From: Arachis hypogaea
Lineage: Eukaryota > Streptophyta > Magnoliopsida > Fabales > Fabaceae
DNA: 64,000 bases
Reading direction: 5' to 3'
Assembly: GCF_003086295.3 (NCBI RefSeq)
Contig: NC_092046.1
Span: 100,295,363-100,359,362, forward strand
Below are positions 43,267 through 54,789 of this stretch, in pieces; position 1 is the stretch's first letter; every line of letters begins with the position of its first letter. A program made the position numbers and the translations under genes. The notes beneath the pieces are model-generated. The model saw only the letters and a list, made by a program, of their open reading frames with translations. It was not told the DNA's origin and searched no databases.

Positions 43267-44261
43267 TAGACAAATAAAATAGAAGACTAATAGGTTGAGA
43301 AGTAATAATATCTCAGAGTTTTTGAGTGAAGCTTAGATTCTAATTAGATGAGTGGGACTAGTAGCTTTTTGCTTCCGAACAGTTTTGGCATCTCACTTTA
43401 TCCATTGAAGCTCAGAGTGATTGGCATCTATAGGAACTTAGAATTCAGATAGTGTTATTGATTCTCCTATTTCAGTATGATGATTCTTGAACACAGCTAT
43501 TTCATGAGTCTTGGCCGTGGCCCTAAGCACTTTGTTTTCCAGTATTACCACCGGATACACAAATGCCACAGACACATAATTGGGTGAACCTTTTAGATTG
43601 TGACTCAGCTTTGCTAAAGTCCCCAATTAGAAGTGTCTAGAGTTCTTAAGCACACTCTTCTTTCTGCTTTGGACCTTGACTTTAACCGCTCAGTCTCAAG
43701 CTTTCACTTGACACCTTCACGCCACAAGCACATGGTTAGGGACAGCTCAGTTTAGCCGCTTAGGCCAGGATTTTATTCCCTTAGGCCCTCCTATCCACTG
43801 ATGCTCAAAGCCTTGGGATCCTTTTTATTACCCTTGCCTTTTGGTTTTAAGGGCTATTGGCTTTTTTTTTTTTGCTGCTTTTTCTTGCTTCAAGAATCAT
43901 TTTTATGATTTTTCAGATTATCAATAACATGTCTCATGTTCATCATTCTTTCAAGAGCCAACATATTTAACAGTCTTAAACAACAAATTCAAAAGACATA
44001 TGCACTGTTCAAGCATTCATTCAGAAGACAGAAAGTATTGCCACCACATGTAAGTAATTAGAATTTCTCTTATTAAAACTCGAAATTTTATTGCCTCTTA
44101 TTCAAAAGATCTACTATCTTATTCATGTTTGCTGATGATGAGAAAAATAAACTATGGCTTAATTGGAGATAAAATCAAAATAGATACTAATTACTACTAT
44201 ATGACTCCTAAGGTGAACTTCTATAATGACACTATCACAGAGTTAAAGCAGAAATTGGAAT
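43267..44261 (-). other. 3' untranslated region of E2
   Basis: About 1 kb of A/T-rich sequence follows ORF3. It includes a T-rich run at 43864-43888. No gene is seen. Confidence 0.6.
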
Positions 44262-45395
44262 TTAACAACCTTTGTTCTGGGAAGTGGGTGTTCCTCTGAT
44301 CCGTGGGGTGCTTGGTCCTTCAAGAGATAACTTCTGGCGCTTCAATTCCCTTAAGTCACGCCCTTGCTCCTCTTGTTCTTTAAACATATAGGTAAGAATT
44401 TGACTGTGTTCCTTCTGTTTTTTTATTATTTGTTCCATAGCTTCCCGTATCTTGGTAACAGACGTCTCAAGATACTCCCAGTATTCAGATTGAGGGATTT
44501 CTGGGAGAAATTCCTGTGTTTTCTTCTTGGTGGGATCATCCTGTGCTTGTTGTTTTTCCATTGATGCTTTGGTGATTGGTTTCTCAACTGAGATATACTC
44601 AGTTATTCCCATCCTTACTCCAACGTCCTTGCAGAGCAGAGAAATCACGCTTGGATAAGCCAACCTGGCCTCTTTAGAATTTTTGTTAGCAATTTTGTAG
44701 AGTTCAGCTGAGATCAGCTGATGAACTTCCACTTCTTTTCCCATCATGATGCAATGGATCATCACTGCTCTTTTAACTGTGACTTCAGAACGGTGGCTAG
44801 TAGGCAACAGAGAATGCCCAATGAAGTCCAGCCATCCTCTGGCGACTGGTTTGAGATCTTCTCTCTTGAGTTGATTTGGGACACCCTTTGTGTTGGTGGT
44901 CCACCTGGCTCCAGGGATACATATGTCCTCTAGAATCTTATCCAGGCCCTTGTCTGTTCTCATCATTCTCCTGTTGAAGGAGTCTGGATCATCTTTCAGC
45001 TGAGGTAGCTTTAAGATCTCCCTGATCTTGTCAGGGATGGTATGAACAATCTTTCCTCTGACCATGGTCGGATATTCATAGAAAGCAGTTCCAGATAGTT
45101 TTTGCTTGTCAGTCTGCCACATATTAGCATAGAACTCCTGGACCATATTCCTTCCCACTTTCTTTTCAGGATTAGCTAGGACTTCCCAGTTCCTGATTCG
45201 AATTTGCTCCTGGATCTCCGGATATTCATCTTCTTTCAGATCGAATCTAACTTCCGGGATCACTGATCTCAGACCCATTATTTTGTTATAATGGTCTGAA
45301 TGTTCTTTAGATAAGAACTTCCCTTGATTCCAAAGTGGTTTTGGAACGCTCTCTTTCTTGCCTCTTGGAGTGGGTTGTTTTTCTTTAGGAGCCAT
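44262..45395 (-). CDS. ORF3 of E2, plant-transposon-protein type (377 aa)
   Basis: Intact frame. It has a lysine-rich start (MAPKEKQPTPRGKK), a core with VRFDLKEDEYPEIQEQIRIRN, NMVQEFYANMWQ, ARWTTNTKGVPNQLKRED and ARGWLDFIGHSLLPTS, and a C-terminal coiled-coil-like segment (SVTKIREAMEQIIKKQKEHS). The frame is open 44 residues further upstream to 45527 and is hydrophobic there (LALLLSLSFLFFCLR). I chose the ATG at 45395 because the E1 and F proteins start alike, but a longer form with a signal-like segment cannot be excluded. The function is unknown. Confidence 0.75.
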   Translation of the reverse strand: MAPKEKQPTPRGKKESVPKPLWNQGKFLSKEHSDHYNKIMGLRSVIPEVRFDLKEDEYPEIQEQIRIRNWEVLANPEKKVGRNMVQEFYANMWQTDKQKLSGTAFYEYPTMVRGKIVHTIPDKIREILKLPQLKDDPDSFNRRMMRTDKGLDKILEDICIPGARWTTNTKGVPNQLKREDLKPVARGWLDFIGHSLLPTSHRSEVTVKRAVMIHCIMMGKEVEVHQLISAELYKIANKNSKEARLAYPSVISLLCKDVGVRMGITEYISVEKPITKASMEKQQAQDDPTKKKTQEFLPEIPQSEYWEYLETSVTKIREAMEQIIKKQKEHSQILTYMFKEQEEQGRDLRELKRQKLSLEGPSTPRIRGTPTSQNKGC

Positions 45396-45415
45396 GATCT
45401 TAGTGATCGCGGATA

Positions 45416-45454
45416 AACACACCAAACTTAGAGGTTTGCTTGTCCTCAAGCAAA
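45416..45454 (-). promoter_or_regulatory. Stem-loop and tract box upstream of ORF3 (E2)
   Basis: Hairpin TTTGCTTG - AGGA - CAAGCAAA (45435-45454), then CTAAGTTTGGTGTG, about 20 bases before the ORF3 ATG. Confidence 0.65.
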
Positions 45455-45527
45455 AGAAAAGAAAGGAGAGGGATAGAAGGAGAGCTAGGTGCAATTGTTG
45501 ATGGAAGGGGAGGGAGGCCGAACCCAA

Positions 45528-46176
45528 ATTTAAAGGGAGGGAGGGTGGGTTTTCAAAAAAATAGATAAAGATATGATAAAAGAGATTGATTTGGAAAAGA
45601 TAAGATAGAAGATATGATAAGAGAGGATATAGTTTAAAATTGAAAAGATATGAAAGATTTTTGAAAAAGATAGATCTAGATTTTGAAAAAGATAAAGTGG
45701 AGATTTTGAAAAAGATATTGATGAGTTGAAAAGATAGATTTGTTTTTTAAAAAGATTTGAAAAGAGTTGGATTGAATTTGCAAAGAGGGTTTGTGCTCAT
45801 GGATTAAGATATATTTGATATTTTTAATGTAGGATTTTTAGAAATTAGGGATTTTAGAAATCAGGGTTCTTAACATGTTTATGCAAGAAATCATGAATTG
45901 AAGTATGAAAATCAAGATTAGAATGAAAAAATATGAAGAAAAATGAATTTGCCTCCGCCCCATCATCCTGGTGTTTGAACGCCCAAACACTGCCTGTTTT
46001 GGGCGTTCAACGCCCAAATGCTGTTCTCCTGGGCATTCAACACCCAGTTGTTGCCCTTTTCTGGCGTTGAATGCCAGATTGATATCCTTACTGGCGTTCA
46101 GCGCCCACTGGCTGCCCCTTTTGGGCGCTGAACGCCCAAAATAGGCTCTTACTGGCGTTTTCTTGCCAGTGAGCTC
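45528..46176 (-). repeat. Spacer with palindrome cluster, E2 pol to ORF3
   Basis: Bases 45964-46176 hold seven GGCGTT-AACGCC palindromes. Bases 45540-45960 are A/G-rich on the plus strand with repeated TTTTGAAAAAGATA-like units. No gene is seen, and the A/G-rich part is deleted in E1. Confidence 0.8.
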
Positions 46177-46382
46177 TTTTTCTCTGTTTTGTGTGCAGAT
46201 TCCTTCTGTAACCCTGTGAACTTAGGCAATTGATTCTTTACCTTGTTATCAATGAACTCTATATAAACAAATAAACATAAAAATAGAAATAGGGCAAAAT
46301 GCTTAGAGGATTGATGCCCCATGGCTGGGTTGCCTCCCAGCAAGCGCTTCTTTATTGTCTTTAGCTGGACCTTGCTGAGCTT

Positions 46383-47561
46383 TTAGTCTAGCTTCAGCCT
46401 TGAGCACTCTTGCTCAACGTTGCCTTCAAGATAGTGCTTGATTCTCTGTCCATTGACAATGAACCTCTTATCAGAATCAATATCTTGAAGCTCCACATAA
46501 CCATATGGTGATACACTTGTAATAACGTATGGTCCCCTCCACCGGGATTTCAATTTCCCTGGGAATAGCTGAGTCTAGAGTTGAATAGCAGAACCTTCTG
46601 TCCTGGCTCAAAGATTCTAGATGACAGCTTTCTGTCATGCCACTTTTTTTTATTTCTCTTTATAAAGCCTGGCATTTTCGAAAGCTGTGAATCTGAATTC
46701 CTCTAGCTCATTTAGCTGGAGCAATCTTTTTTCTCCTGCTAATTGGGCATCAAAGTTTAGGAATTTGGTTGCCCAGTAGGCTTTATGTTCCAGTTCCACG
46801 GACAGGTGACATGCCTTACCATACACAAGTTGGTATGGAGAGGTCCCTATAGGGGTCTTGAATGCTGTTCTGTAAGCCCACAGAGCATCATCCAAGCTCC
46901 GTGCCCAATCCTTTCTACGGGTACTTACTGTCCGTTTTAGGATTCTCTTTAATTCTCTGTTAGATACTTCAGCTTGCCCATTAGTTTGTGGATGATATGG
47001 AGTAGCCACCTTCTGGCGAATTCCATACCGAACCATGGCAGAGTAAAGCTGTTTATTGCAGAAGTGAGTGCCCCCATCACTAATTAGTACTCTAGGGATA
47101 CCAAACCTGCTAAAGATATGTTTCTGGAGGAACTTCAGCACTGTTTTAGTATCATTGGTGGGTGTGGCAATGGCCTCAACCCATTTTGATACATAGTCAA
47201 CTGCCACCAGAATATAAGTGTTTGAGTATGATGGTGGGAAAGGTCCCATGAAGTCAATTCCCCATACGTCAAACAACACAATTCCCAAGATTCCTTGTTG
47301 AGGCATGGCGTAACCATGAGGCAGATTACCAGCTCTTTGGCAATTGTCACAGTTACGTACAAACTCTCGGGAATCTTTATAGAGTGTGGGCCAATAGAAG
47401 CCACATTGGAGGACCTTGGTGGCTGTTCGCTCACCTCTAAAATGGCCTCCATATTGAGATCCATGGCAATGCCACAGGATCCTCTGTGCTTCTTCTCTAG
47501 GCACACACCTACGGATTATTCCGTCTACACATCTCTTAAAAAGATAAGGTTCATCCCACAA
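46383..47561 (-). pseudogene. Integrase of E2
   Basis: The frame 46650-47561 (303 aa) spans the zinc finger ([25 protein letters not shown]), the DDE core ([36 protein letters not shown]) and ENARLYKEK, then the A-run stop shared with E1 and E3. The usual C-terminal part continues out of frame to 46383, with a further one-base loss near 46569. The upstream end is a TAA that replaces tyrosine in KYYLWDE, also present in E3. Confidence 0.82.
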
Positions 47562-48053
47562 TTAGTACTTTGCATCAGTAATTAATTTCTTCTTTTGTAT
47601 CGTGTTGTACTCCTTGGGGATGAACCTTGCAGCTTTATAGTTTGCAATATCGGCAAACCATGGTGTTTCCTGAATGGCAAATAAATGCTCATCCGGAAAA
47701 GTCTCAGAGATCTCAAGAGAGGGGAGGGACGTCCCTTCTACTGGCTCTATCCGGGACAGATGATCAGCCACTTGGTTCTCTGTCCCTTTTCTGTCTCTTA
47801 TTTCTATATCAAACTCTTGCAGAAGCAACACCCATCTGATGAGCCTGGGTTTTGAATCCTGCTTTATGAGTAGATATTTAAGAGCAGCATGATCAGTATA
47901 CATAATCACTTTTGATCCTACTAAGTATGATCTGAACTTGTCAATGGCGTAAACCACTACAAGTAATTCTTTTTCTGTGGTTGTGTAATTTTTCTGGGCA
48001 TCATTTAGAACGCGACTAGCGTAATAAATGACGTGCAGAAGCTTGTCATGCCT
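47562..48053 (-). pseudogene. RNase H of E2
   Basis: [25 protein letters not shown] and [12 protein letters not shown] are open at 47562-47957. The first part joins RT through a TAG at 48051-48053 that replaces glutamine in VLGQRHDK; this stop is also in E3 but not in E1. Confidence 0.8.
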
Positions 48054-48902
48054 CTATTCCAACACTGTACCGATGGCGTGATCACTGGCATCACACATTA
48101 GCTCAAATGGCAATGTCCAGTCTGGTGCAGAAATAACTGGTGCTGTGACCAGCTTAGCTTTCAGCGTTTCAAACGCCTGCAGGCACTCTGTGTCAAACAC
48201 AAATGGCGTGTCAGCAGCTAGCAGATTGCTTAGAGGTTTTGCGATTTTTGAAAAATCCTTTATAAACCTCCTATAGAATCCTGCATGCCCCAGAAAGCTT
48301 CTGATTGCCTTAACATTGGCGGGTGGTGGTAATTTTTCAATTACCTCTATTTTTGCTTGATCCACCTCTATTCCCTTGTTTGAGATTTTATGCCCAAGAA
48401 CAATCCCTTCAGTCACCATGAAGTGACATTTTTCCCAGTTTAAAACTAGGTTGGTCTCTTGGCATCTTTTCAGAACAAGTTTCAGGTGATCAAGACATGA
48501 GCTGAATGAGTCTCCATATACTGAGAAGTCATCCATGAAGACTTCCAGAAATTTTTCCACCATATCAGAGAAAATAGAGAGCATGCATCTCTGGAAGGTT
48601 GCAGGCGCATTACACAGCCCAAATGGCATCCTTTTATAAGAAAACACTCCAGATGGACATGTGAATGCTGTTTTCTCTTGATCCTGAGGATCTACTGCAA
48701 TCTGGTTATAGCCTGAGTAGCCGTCCAAAAAGCAGTAATAATCATGACCTGCTAGTCTTTCTAGCATCTGGTCTATGAATGGTAAAGGAAAATGATCCTT
48801 TCTGGTGGCTGTATTGAGCCTTCTGTAGTCAATACACATGCGCCACCCTGTAACTGTTCTTGTAGGAACCAGTTCAATTTTTTCATTATGAATCACTGTC
48901 AT
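48054..48902 (-). CDS. Reverse transcriptase frame of E2 (282 aa)
   Basis: It contains CIDYRRLNTATRKDHFPLP, FLDGYSGYNQIAVDP, RMPFGLCNAPATFQRC, the catalytic FMDDFSVYG and the thumb/connection motif FYRRFIKDFSKIAKPLSNLL, then the start of RNase H ([14 protein letters not shown]). It is open but bounded by stops, so it is a fragment. A TAG at about 48909 separates it from the upstream linker. Confidence 0.82.
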   Translation of the reverse strand: MTVIHNEKIELVPTRTVTGWRMCIDYRRLNTATRKDHFPLPFIDQMLERLAGHDYYCFLDGYSGYNQIAVDPQDQEKTAFTCPSGVFSYKRMPFGLCNAPATFQRCMLSIFSDMVEKFLEVFMDDFSVYGDSFSSCLDHLKLVLKRCQETNLVLNWEKCHFMVTEGIVLGHKISNKGIEVDQAKIEVIEKLPPPANVKAIRSFLGHAGFYRRFIKDFSKIAKPLSNLLAADTPFVFDTECLQAFETLKAKLVTAPVISAPDWTLPFELMCDASDHAIGTVLE

Positions 48903-48908
48903 GCCTCC

Positions 48909-49673
48909 CTATTTTGGGATGACTTGGACAGGGCTCACCCAGGGGCTATCAGAAATAGGATAAATAATCCCAGCCTCTAGTAATTTGGTGACCTCTTTCT
49001 GCACCACTTCCTTTATGGCTGGATTTAGCCGTCTATGTGGTTGAACCACTGGTTTAGCATTATCCTCCAATAAGATTTTGTGCATGCATCTAGCTGGGCT
49101 TATGCCCTTAAGGTCACCTATGGACCACCCAAGAGCTATCTTGTGTGTCCTTAGCACTTGAATAAGTGCTTCATCTTCCTTTGAATTTAAAGCAGAGCTT
49201 ATGATCACTGGAAAAGTGTCACCTTCTCCCAGAAAAGCATATTTCAAGGATGGTGGTAATGGCTTGAGCTCGGGTTTAGGAGGTTTTTCCTCTTCCAGAA
49301 GAGATTTCAGAGGCTCTTTCATGTCCTCTGAATCCTCCAAATCAGGCTGAACATCTTTAAAGATGTCTTCCAACTCCGATTCGAGACTCTCAGCCATGTT
49401 GATCTCTTCTACCAAAGAGTCAATAAGATCAACTTTCATGCAGTCTGTTGATGTGTCTGGATGCTGCATGTCTTTGACAGCGTTCAACTTAAACTCATCA
49501 TCATTGACTCTCAGGGTTATTTCCCCCTGTTGGACGTCAATGAGGGATCGTCCAGTTGCTAGGAAGGGTCTTCCTAGAATGAGAGTAGCACTCTTGTACT
49601 CCTCCATTTCCAGCACAACGAAGTCAGTGGGAAAGGCGAATGGCCCAACCCTGACAATCATGTCTTCAATCAC
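48909..49673 (-). pseudogene. Protease end and pol linker of E2
   Basis: Protease end (ILGRPFLATGRSLIDVQ), then the acidic linker (LVEEINMAESLESELEDIFKD) and the RT beginning (KEVTKLLEAGIIYPISDSPWV). Open for 254 codons. A TGA near 49720 separates it from the DLGAS part of the protease. Confidence 0.8.
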
Positions 49674-50372
49674 GCCTGATGGGTATTTAGTGGAGCCATC
49701 AGCAAGTTGGAGACATATTCAGGTTGGTTTAACTTCTTCAGTTAAACCAAGCTTTCTGATAATGGATGCAGGTATTAGGTTGATGCTTGCCCCAAGATCG
49801 CATAAAGCTGTCTTGGTGCAATTACCTTCTAATATGCATGGTATCAGAAAACTCCCAGGGTCTTTAAGCTTTTCAGGGAAGCACTTCAGAATGACTGCAC
49901 TGCATTATTCAGTGAGGAGAACTCTTTCTGTTTCTCTCCAATCCTTTTTATGACTCAAGATCTCTTTCATGAACTTGGCATAAGAAGGTATTTGCTCAAG
50001 TGCTTCTACAAATGGAATCTTTATTTCAAGAGTCCTGAGGTAATCTGCAAAGCGAGCAAATTTCTTATCCTGCTCTTCTTTCCGGAGTTTTTGAGGATAA
50101 GGTATCTTGGCTTTATATTCCTCAACCTCAGTTGCTGCAGGTTTATTGCCTACAGAAGTGGTTGAAGAAGCCTTTTTAGAGGGGTTGTTATCAGCATTTG
50201 TGTGTGTCTGATCCCTCACTGGCAATTGAGTGCCAGGGTTAGAAGCTGGAGTGAAACTGGACGCCAGCTCCTTGTCTGTTCCTGGCGTCTGAACGCCAGA
50301 ACTGTGCCCATTTTGGGCGTTCAGCGCCAGATCTTGCCCATTTTGGGCGTTCAACGCCAGATCCTTGCCCAT
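49674..50372 (-). pseudogene. Gag linker and protease start of E2
   Basis: A palindrome-encoded repeat linker (LALNAQNGQDLALNAQNGH) is followed by KIPYPQKLRKEEQDKKFARF and YAKFMKEILSHKKDWRE. A TAA near 49905 replaces glutamate in TEECSAVI. The protease DLGAS site at about 49795-49810 is preserved but sits between stops. Confidence 0.78.
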
Positions 50373-51491
50373 TTCTGGCGTTGAACACCAGTCCTGCCTT
50401 GTTTCTGGCGTTGAACGCCAGTCCTGAGCATGGTCTGGGCATTCAGCGCTAGCCTTCCACCAAATTTCTGGCGTTTTAGTTCCAGAATTACTTTTCCCTG
50501 GGCTCTTACTATCCTCAGGTGAATTTTGGGTGGTTTGCTCATTTCTTAGCTTTTTGCTGCCTTGAGGTGGGGTATTTAATGTTTTCCCACTTCTTAATTG
50601 AACTGCTTGGCATTCTTCTGTTATTTGCCTTGACAGCTGCTGCTTTGTTTGCTTAAACTATTCTTCCATATGTATATTAGCCATCCTTGTCTCTTGTAGT
50701 CTATCTTTGAATTCGGCTAACTGCTTTGTTAGAAAGTCCAATTGCTGATTGAATTCAGCAGCTTGTTATACAGGACTGAGTTCAGCAGTTGCTGTTTTAA
50801 CCTCTTCTTTCATGGAAGGGTTACTGCTAAGGTACAGATGCTGATTCCTGGCAACTGTATCAATGAGCTCTTAAGCCTCTTCAATTGTCTTTCTCATGTG
50901 GATAGATCCACCAGCTGAGTAATCTAGAGACATCTGAGCTCCTTCAGCAAGCCCATAATAGAAGATGTCTAACTGAACCCACTCTGAAAAAATTTCAGAA
51001 GGGCATTTTCGTAGAATCTCTCTATATCTCTCCCAGGCATCATAAAGAGATTCACTATCTCCTTATTTAAAGCCTTGGATGTCTAGCCTTAGCTGTGTCA
51101 TCCGTTTTGGGAGAAAGTATTGATTCAGGAATTTTTCTGTCAGCTGTTTCTATGTCCTTATGCTGGCCTTAGGTTGGTTATTCAACCACCTCTTAGCTTG
51201 ATCTTTTACAGCAAATGGAAACAGTAATAGTCTGTAGACATCCTGATCTATTTCTTTATCATGTACTGTGTCAGCAATCTGTAGAAACTGTGCCAGAAAC
51301 TCTGTAGGTTCTTCCTGTGGAAGACCAGAATACTGGCAACTTTGCTGCACCATGATAATGAGCTGAGGATTCAACTCAAAGCTACTGACTCCAATAGAGG
51401 GTATGCAGATGCTACTCCCGTATGAAGCAGTAGAGGGGTTAGAATATGACCCCAGAGTCCTCCTGGACTGTTTATTTCCACTTAGATCCAT
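50373..51491 (-). pseudogene. Gag of E2, multiple nonsense mutations
   Basis: The start MDLSGNKQSRR is open for 113 residues to a TAG near 51150, where E0 has tryptophan. Further in-frame stops lie near 51066, 50872, 50768 and 50659 relative to E0 and E3. The gag domain is recognisable throughout. Confidence 0.82.
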
Positions 51492-52223
51492 GTTGGAGAA
51501 AGGGAGATGATGTAAAAAAAAATTTTATTTTTATTTATTTATTTATTTATTTAATTATTTCGAAAATAAAATAAATTAAAATAAAGTAAATAAAAATAGG
51601 TGAAGATTTTCGAAAAAATGAGAGGAGAAAAAGTGGTCAGGAAGTTTTGAAAAAGATATGATTTGGAAAAGATTTTAAATTTTGAAAAAAAATCTGAATT
51701 TTAGAAATAAATTTCAAAAATTTGTTTTAGAAATAGAGAGAAAAGATATTTTTGACTTTAGTGAGGAAAGAGAAAAACAATAAAATAGCACAAGATTTAA
51801 AATTTTTAGATCTAATGCTCCTAGTTTTCAAAAATTTTGGAGGAAAGACACCAAGAAACACCAAACTTAAAAATTTTAAGATCAAGACACAAGAAAAACT
51901 CAAGAACACTTTGAAGACTCACAAGAACACAAGAACATGAAGGAAGAACACCAAACTTAAAATTTTTAGAAAACCAAACTAAAATTTTTGAAAAACACAG
52001 AAAAATCAACAAGAAAACACCAAACTTAAAGTTTGGCACAGGATTTAATAGAAAATTATTTTTGAAAAAAAGATTTTAAAAAAGAAAATAAGGATTCTAA
52101 AATTTTAACACGACAATAATAAGAGACTCTAAAACTAAAAGGGAAATTTTTCCTAATCTAAGCAACAAAATAAACCGTTAGTTGTCCAAACACGAACAAT
52201 CCCCGGCAACGGCGCCAAAAACT
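51492..52223 (-). other. 5' leader of E2 with primer binding site
   Basis: The (AAAT)n tract is near 51528-51558. AACACCAAACTTAA occurs at 51857-51870, 51947-51960 and 52016-52029; the last lies in a small palindrome CCAAACTT-AAAGTTTGG. The tRNA-Asp primer site is at 52199-52217. Confidence 0.78.
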
Positions 52224-53759
52224 TGGTGCACGAATTGTGAATCACACTTTTCACAACTCGTACTACTAACCAGCAAGTGCACTGGGTCGTCCAAGTAATA
52301 CCTTACGTGAGTAAGGGTCGAATCCCACGGAGATTGTTGGTTTGAAGCAATCTATGGTTATCTTGCAATTCTTAGTCAGGAAGTCAATTGTATTTATCAG
52401 TTGAATTTTGAATAAACAAGAGAGCATGGGTTAAAGGTTACTTATTATGCAGTAATGGAGAGTATGTTGGACTTTTGGAGATGCTTTGTCTTCTGAATCT
52501 CTACTTTCCTTTGTCCTCTGATTCACGCACGCACGTCCTTCTATGGCAAGTTGTGTGTTGGGGCATCACCGTTGTCAATGGTTACATCCCCTCCTCTTGT
52601 GAAAATGGTCCCAATGCTCTGTTACAGCACGGCTAATCATCTGAGGTTCCCGATCATGCTGGAATAGGATTCACCCTCCTTTTGCGTCTGTCACTATGCC
52701 CAGCACTCGCGAGTTTGAAGCTCGTCACAGTCATTCAATCCCTGAATCCTACTCGGAATACCACAGACAAGGTTTAGAATTTCCGGATTCTCATGAATGC
52801 CGCCATCAATCTAGCTTATACCACGGAGATTCTGATTAAGGAATCTAAGAGATATTCATTCAATCTGATGTAGAACGGAGGTGATTGTCAGACACACGTT
52901 CGTGGATTGAGAAAGGTGATGAGTGTCACTGATCATCACCTTCTCCATAGTTAGGCGCGAATGGATATCTTAGATAGGAACACGCATGTTTGAATAGAGA
53001 ACAGAAATACTTTCATTAATTTATTGAGACACAGCAGAGCTCCTCACCCCCAACAATGGAGTTTAGAGACTCATGCCATCAAAGAGTACAAAGTTCAGGT
53101 CTAAAATGTCATGAGATACAAAATAAGTCTCTAAAAGTTGTTTAAATACTAAACTAGTAGCCTAGGTTTACAAAAAATGAGTAAACTATGATGGGTGGTG
53201 CAGAGATCCACTTCTGGGGCCCACTTGGTGTGTGCTGGGGCTGAGACTTAAACAATTCACGTGCATAAGGCTGTTTTGGGTGTTCAATGCCAGGTTTGGA
53301 TCCATTTCTGGCATTGAACTCCAACTTTTAATCCTTTTCTGGCGCTGGACGCCAGAATTGGGCAGAGAACTGGAGTTCAACGCCAGTTTACGTCGTCTAT
53401 CCTTGAGAAAAGTATGGACCATTATATATTTCTGGAAAGCCCTGGATGTCTACTTTCCAACGCAATTGGAAGCGCGCCATTTTGAGTTGTGTAGCTCCAG
53501 AAAATCCACTTTGAGTGCAGGGAGGTCAGAATCCAACAGCATCAGCAGTCCTTTTTCAGCCTGTATCAGATTTTTGCTCAGCTCCCTCAATTTCAGCCAG
53601 AAAAATACCTGAAATCACAAAAAAACACACAACTCATAGTAAATTCCAGAAATATGAATTTTTCCTAAAAACTAATGGAAATAAACTAAAAACTAACTAG
53701 AATATACTAAAAACTATATGAAATTAACCCCAAAAAGCGGATAAAATATCCGCTCATCA
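52224..53759 (-). repeat. Array LTR, central, shared by E2 and E3 (1536 bp)
   Basis: Same length as the left LTR. It is directly preceded by a primer site (E2 side) and directly followed by a polypurine-tract box (E3 side), so it serves both elements. The palindrome cluster is at 53275-53389. Confidence 0.93.
53419..53429 (-). promoter_or_regulatory. TATA-like box of central LTR
   Basis: Minus strand ATATATAATGG, one base different from the other E LTRs. Confidence 0.45.
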
Positions 53760-53797
53760 CAACACCAAGCTTAAATTGTTGCTTGTCCTCAAGCAAC
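53760..53797 (-). promoter_or_regulatory. Polypurine-tract box and stem-loop of E3
   Basis: The hairpin GTTGCTTG - AGGA - CAAGCAAC (53778-53797) is intact. The tract reads TTTAAGCTTGGTGTT, with one change from E2. Confidence 0.7.
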
Positions 53798-54789
53798 TAG
53801 ACAAATAAAATAGAAGACTAATAGGTTGAGAAGCAATAATATCTCAGAGTTTTTGAGTGAAGCTCAGATTCTAATTAGATGAGTGGGAGTATTAGCTTTT
53901 TGCTTCCGAACTGTTTTGGCATCTCACTTTATCCATTGAAGCTCAGAGTGATTGGCATCTATAGTAACCTAGAATTCAGATAGTGTTATTGATTCTCCTA
54001 TTTCAGTATGATGATTCTTGAACACAGCTATTTCATGAGTCTTGGCCGTGGCCCAAGCACTTTGTTTTCCAGTATTACCACCGGATACATAAATGCCACA
54101 GACACATAATTGGGTGAACCTTTTAGATTGTGACTCAGCTTTGCTAAAGTCCCCAATTAGAGGTGTCCAGAGTTCTTAAGCACACTCTTCTTTCTGCTTT
54201 GGACCTTGACTTTAACCGCTCAGTCTCAAGCTTTCACTTGACACCTTCACGCCACAAGCACATGGTTAGGGACAGCTCAGTTTAGCCGCTTAGGCCAGGA
54301 TTTTATTCCCTTAGGCCCTCCTATCCACTGATGCTCAAAGCCTTGGGACCCTTTTTATTACCCTTGCCTTTTGGTTTTAAGGGCTATTGGCTTTTTTTTT
54401 TGCTGCTTTTTCTTGCTTCAAGAATCATTTTTATGATTTTTCAGATTATCAATAACATGTCTCATGTTCATCATTCTTTCAAGAGCCAACATATTTAACA
54501 GTCTTAAACAACAAATTCAAAAGACATATGCACTGTTCAAGCATTCATTCAGAAGACAGAAAGTATTGCCACCACATGTAAGTAATTAGAATTTCTCTTA
54601 TTAAAACTCGAAATTTTATTGCCTCTTATTCAAAAGATCTACTATCTTATTCATGTTTGCTGATGATGAGAAAAATAAACTATGGCTTAATTGGAGATAA
54701 AATCAAAATAGATACTAATTACTACTATATGACTCCTAAGGTGAACTTCTATAATGACACTATCACAGAGTTAAAGTAGAAATTGGAAT
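53798..54789 (-). other. 3' untranslated region of E3
   Basis: Nearly identical to 43267-44261. No gene is seen. Confidence 0.6.
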
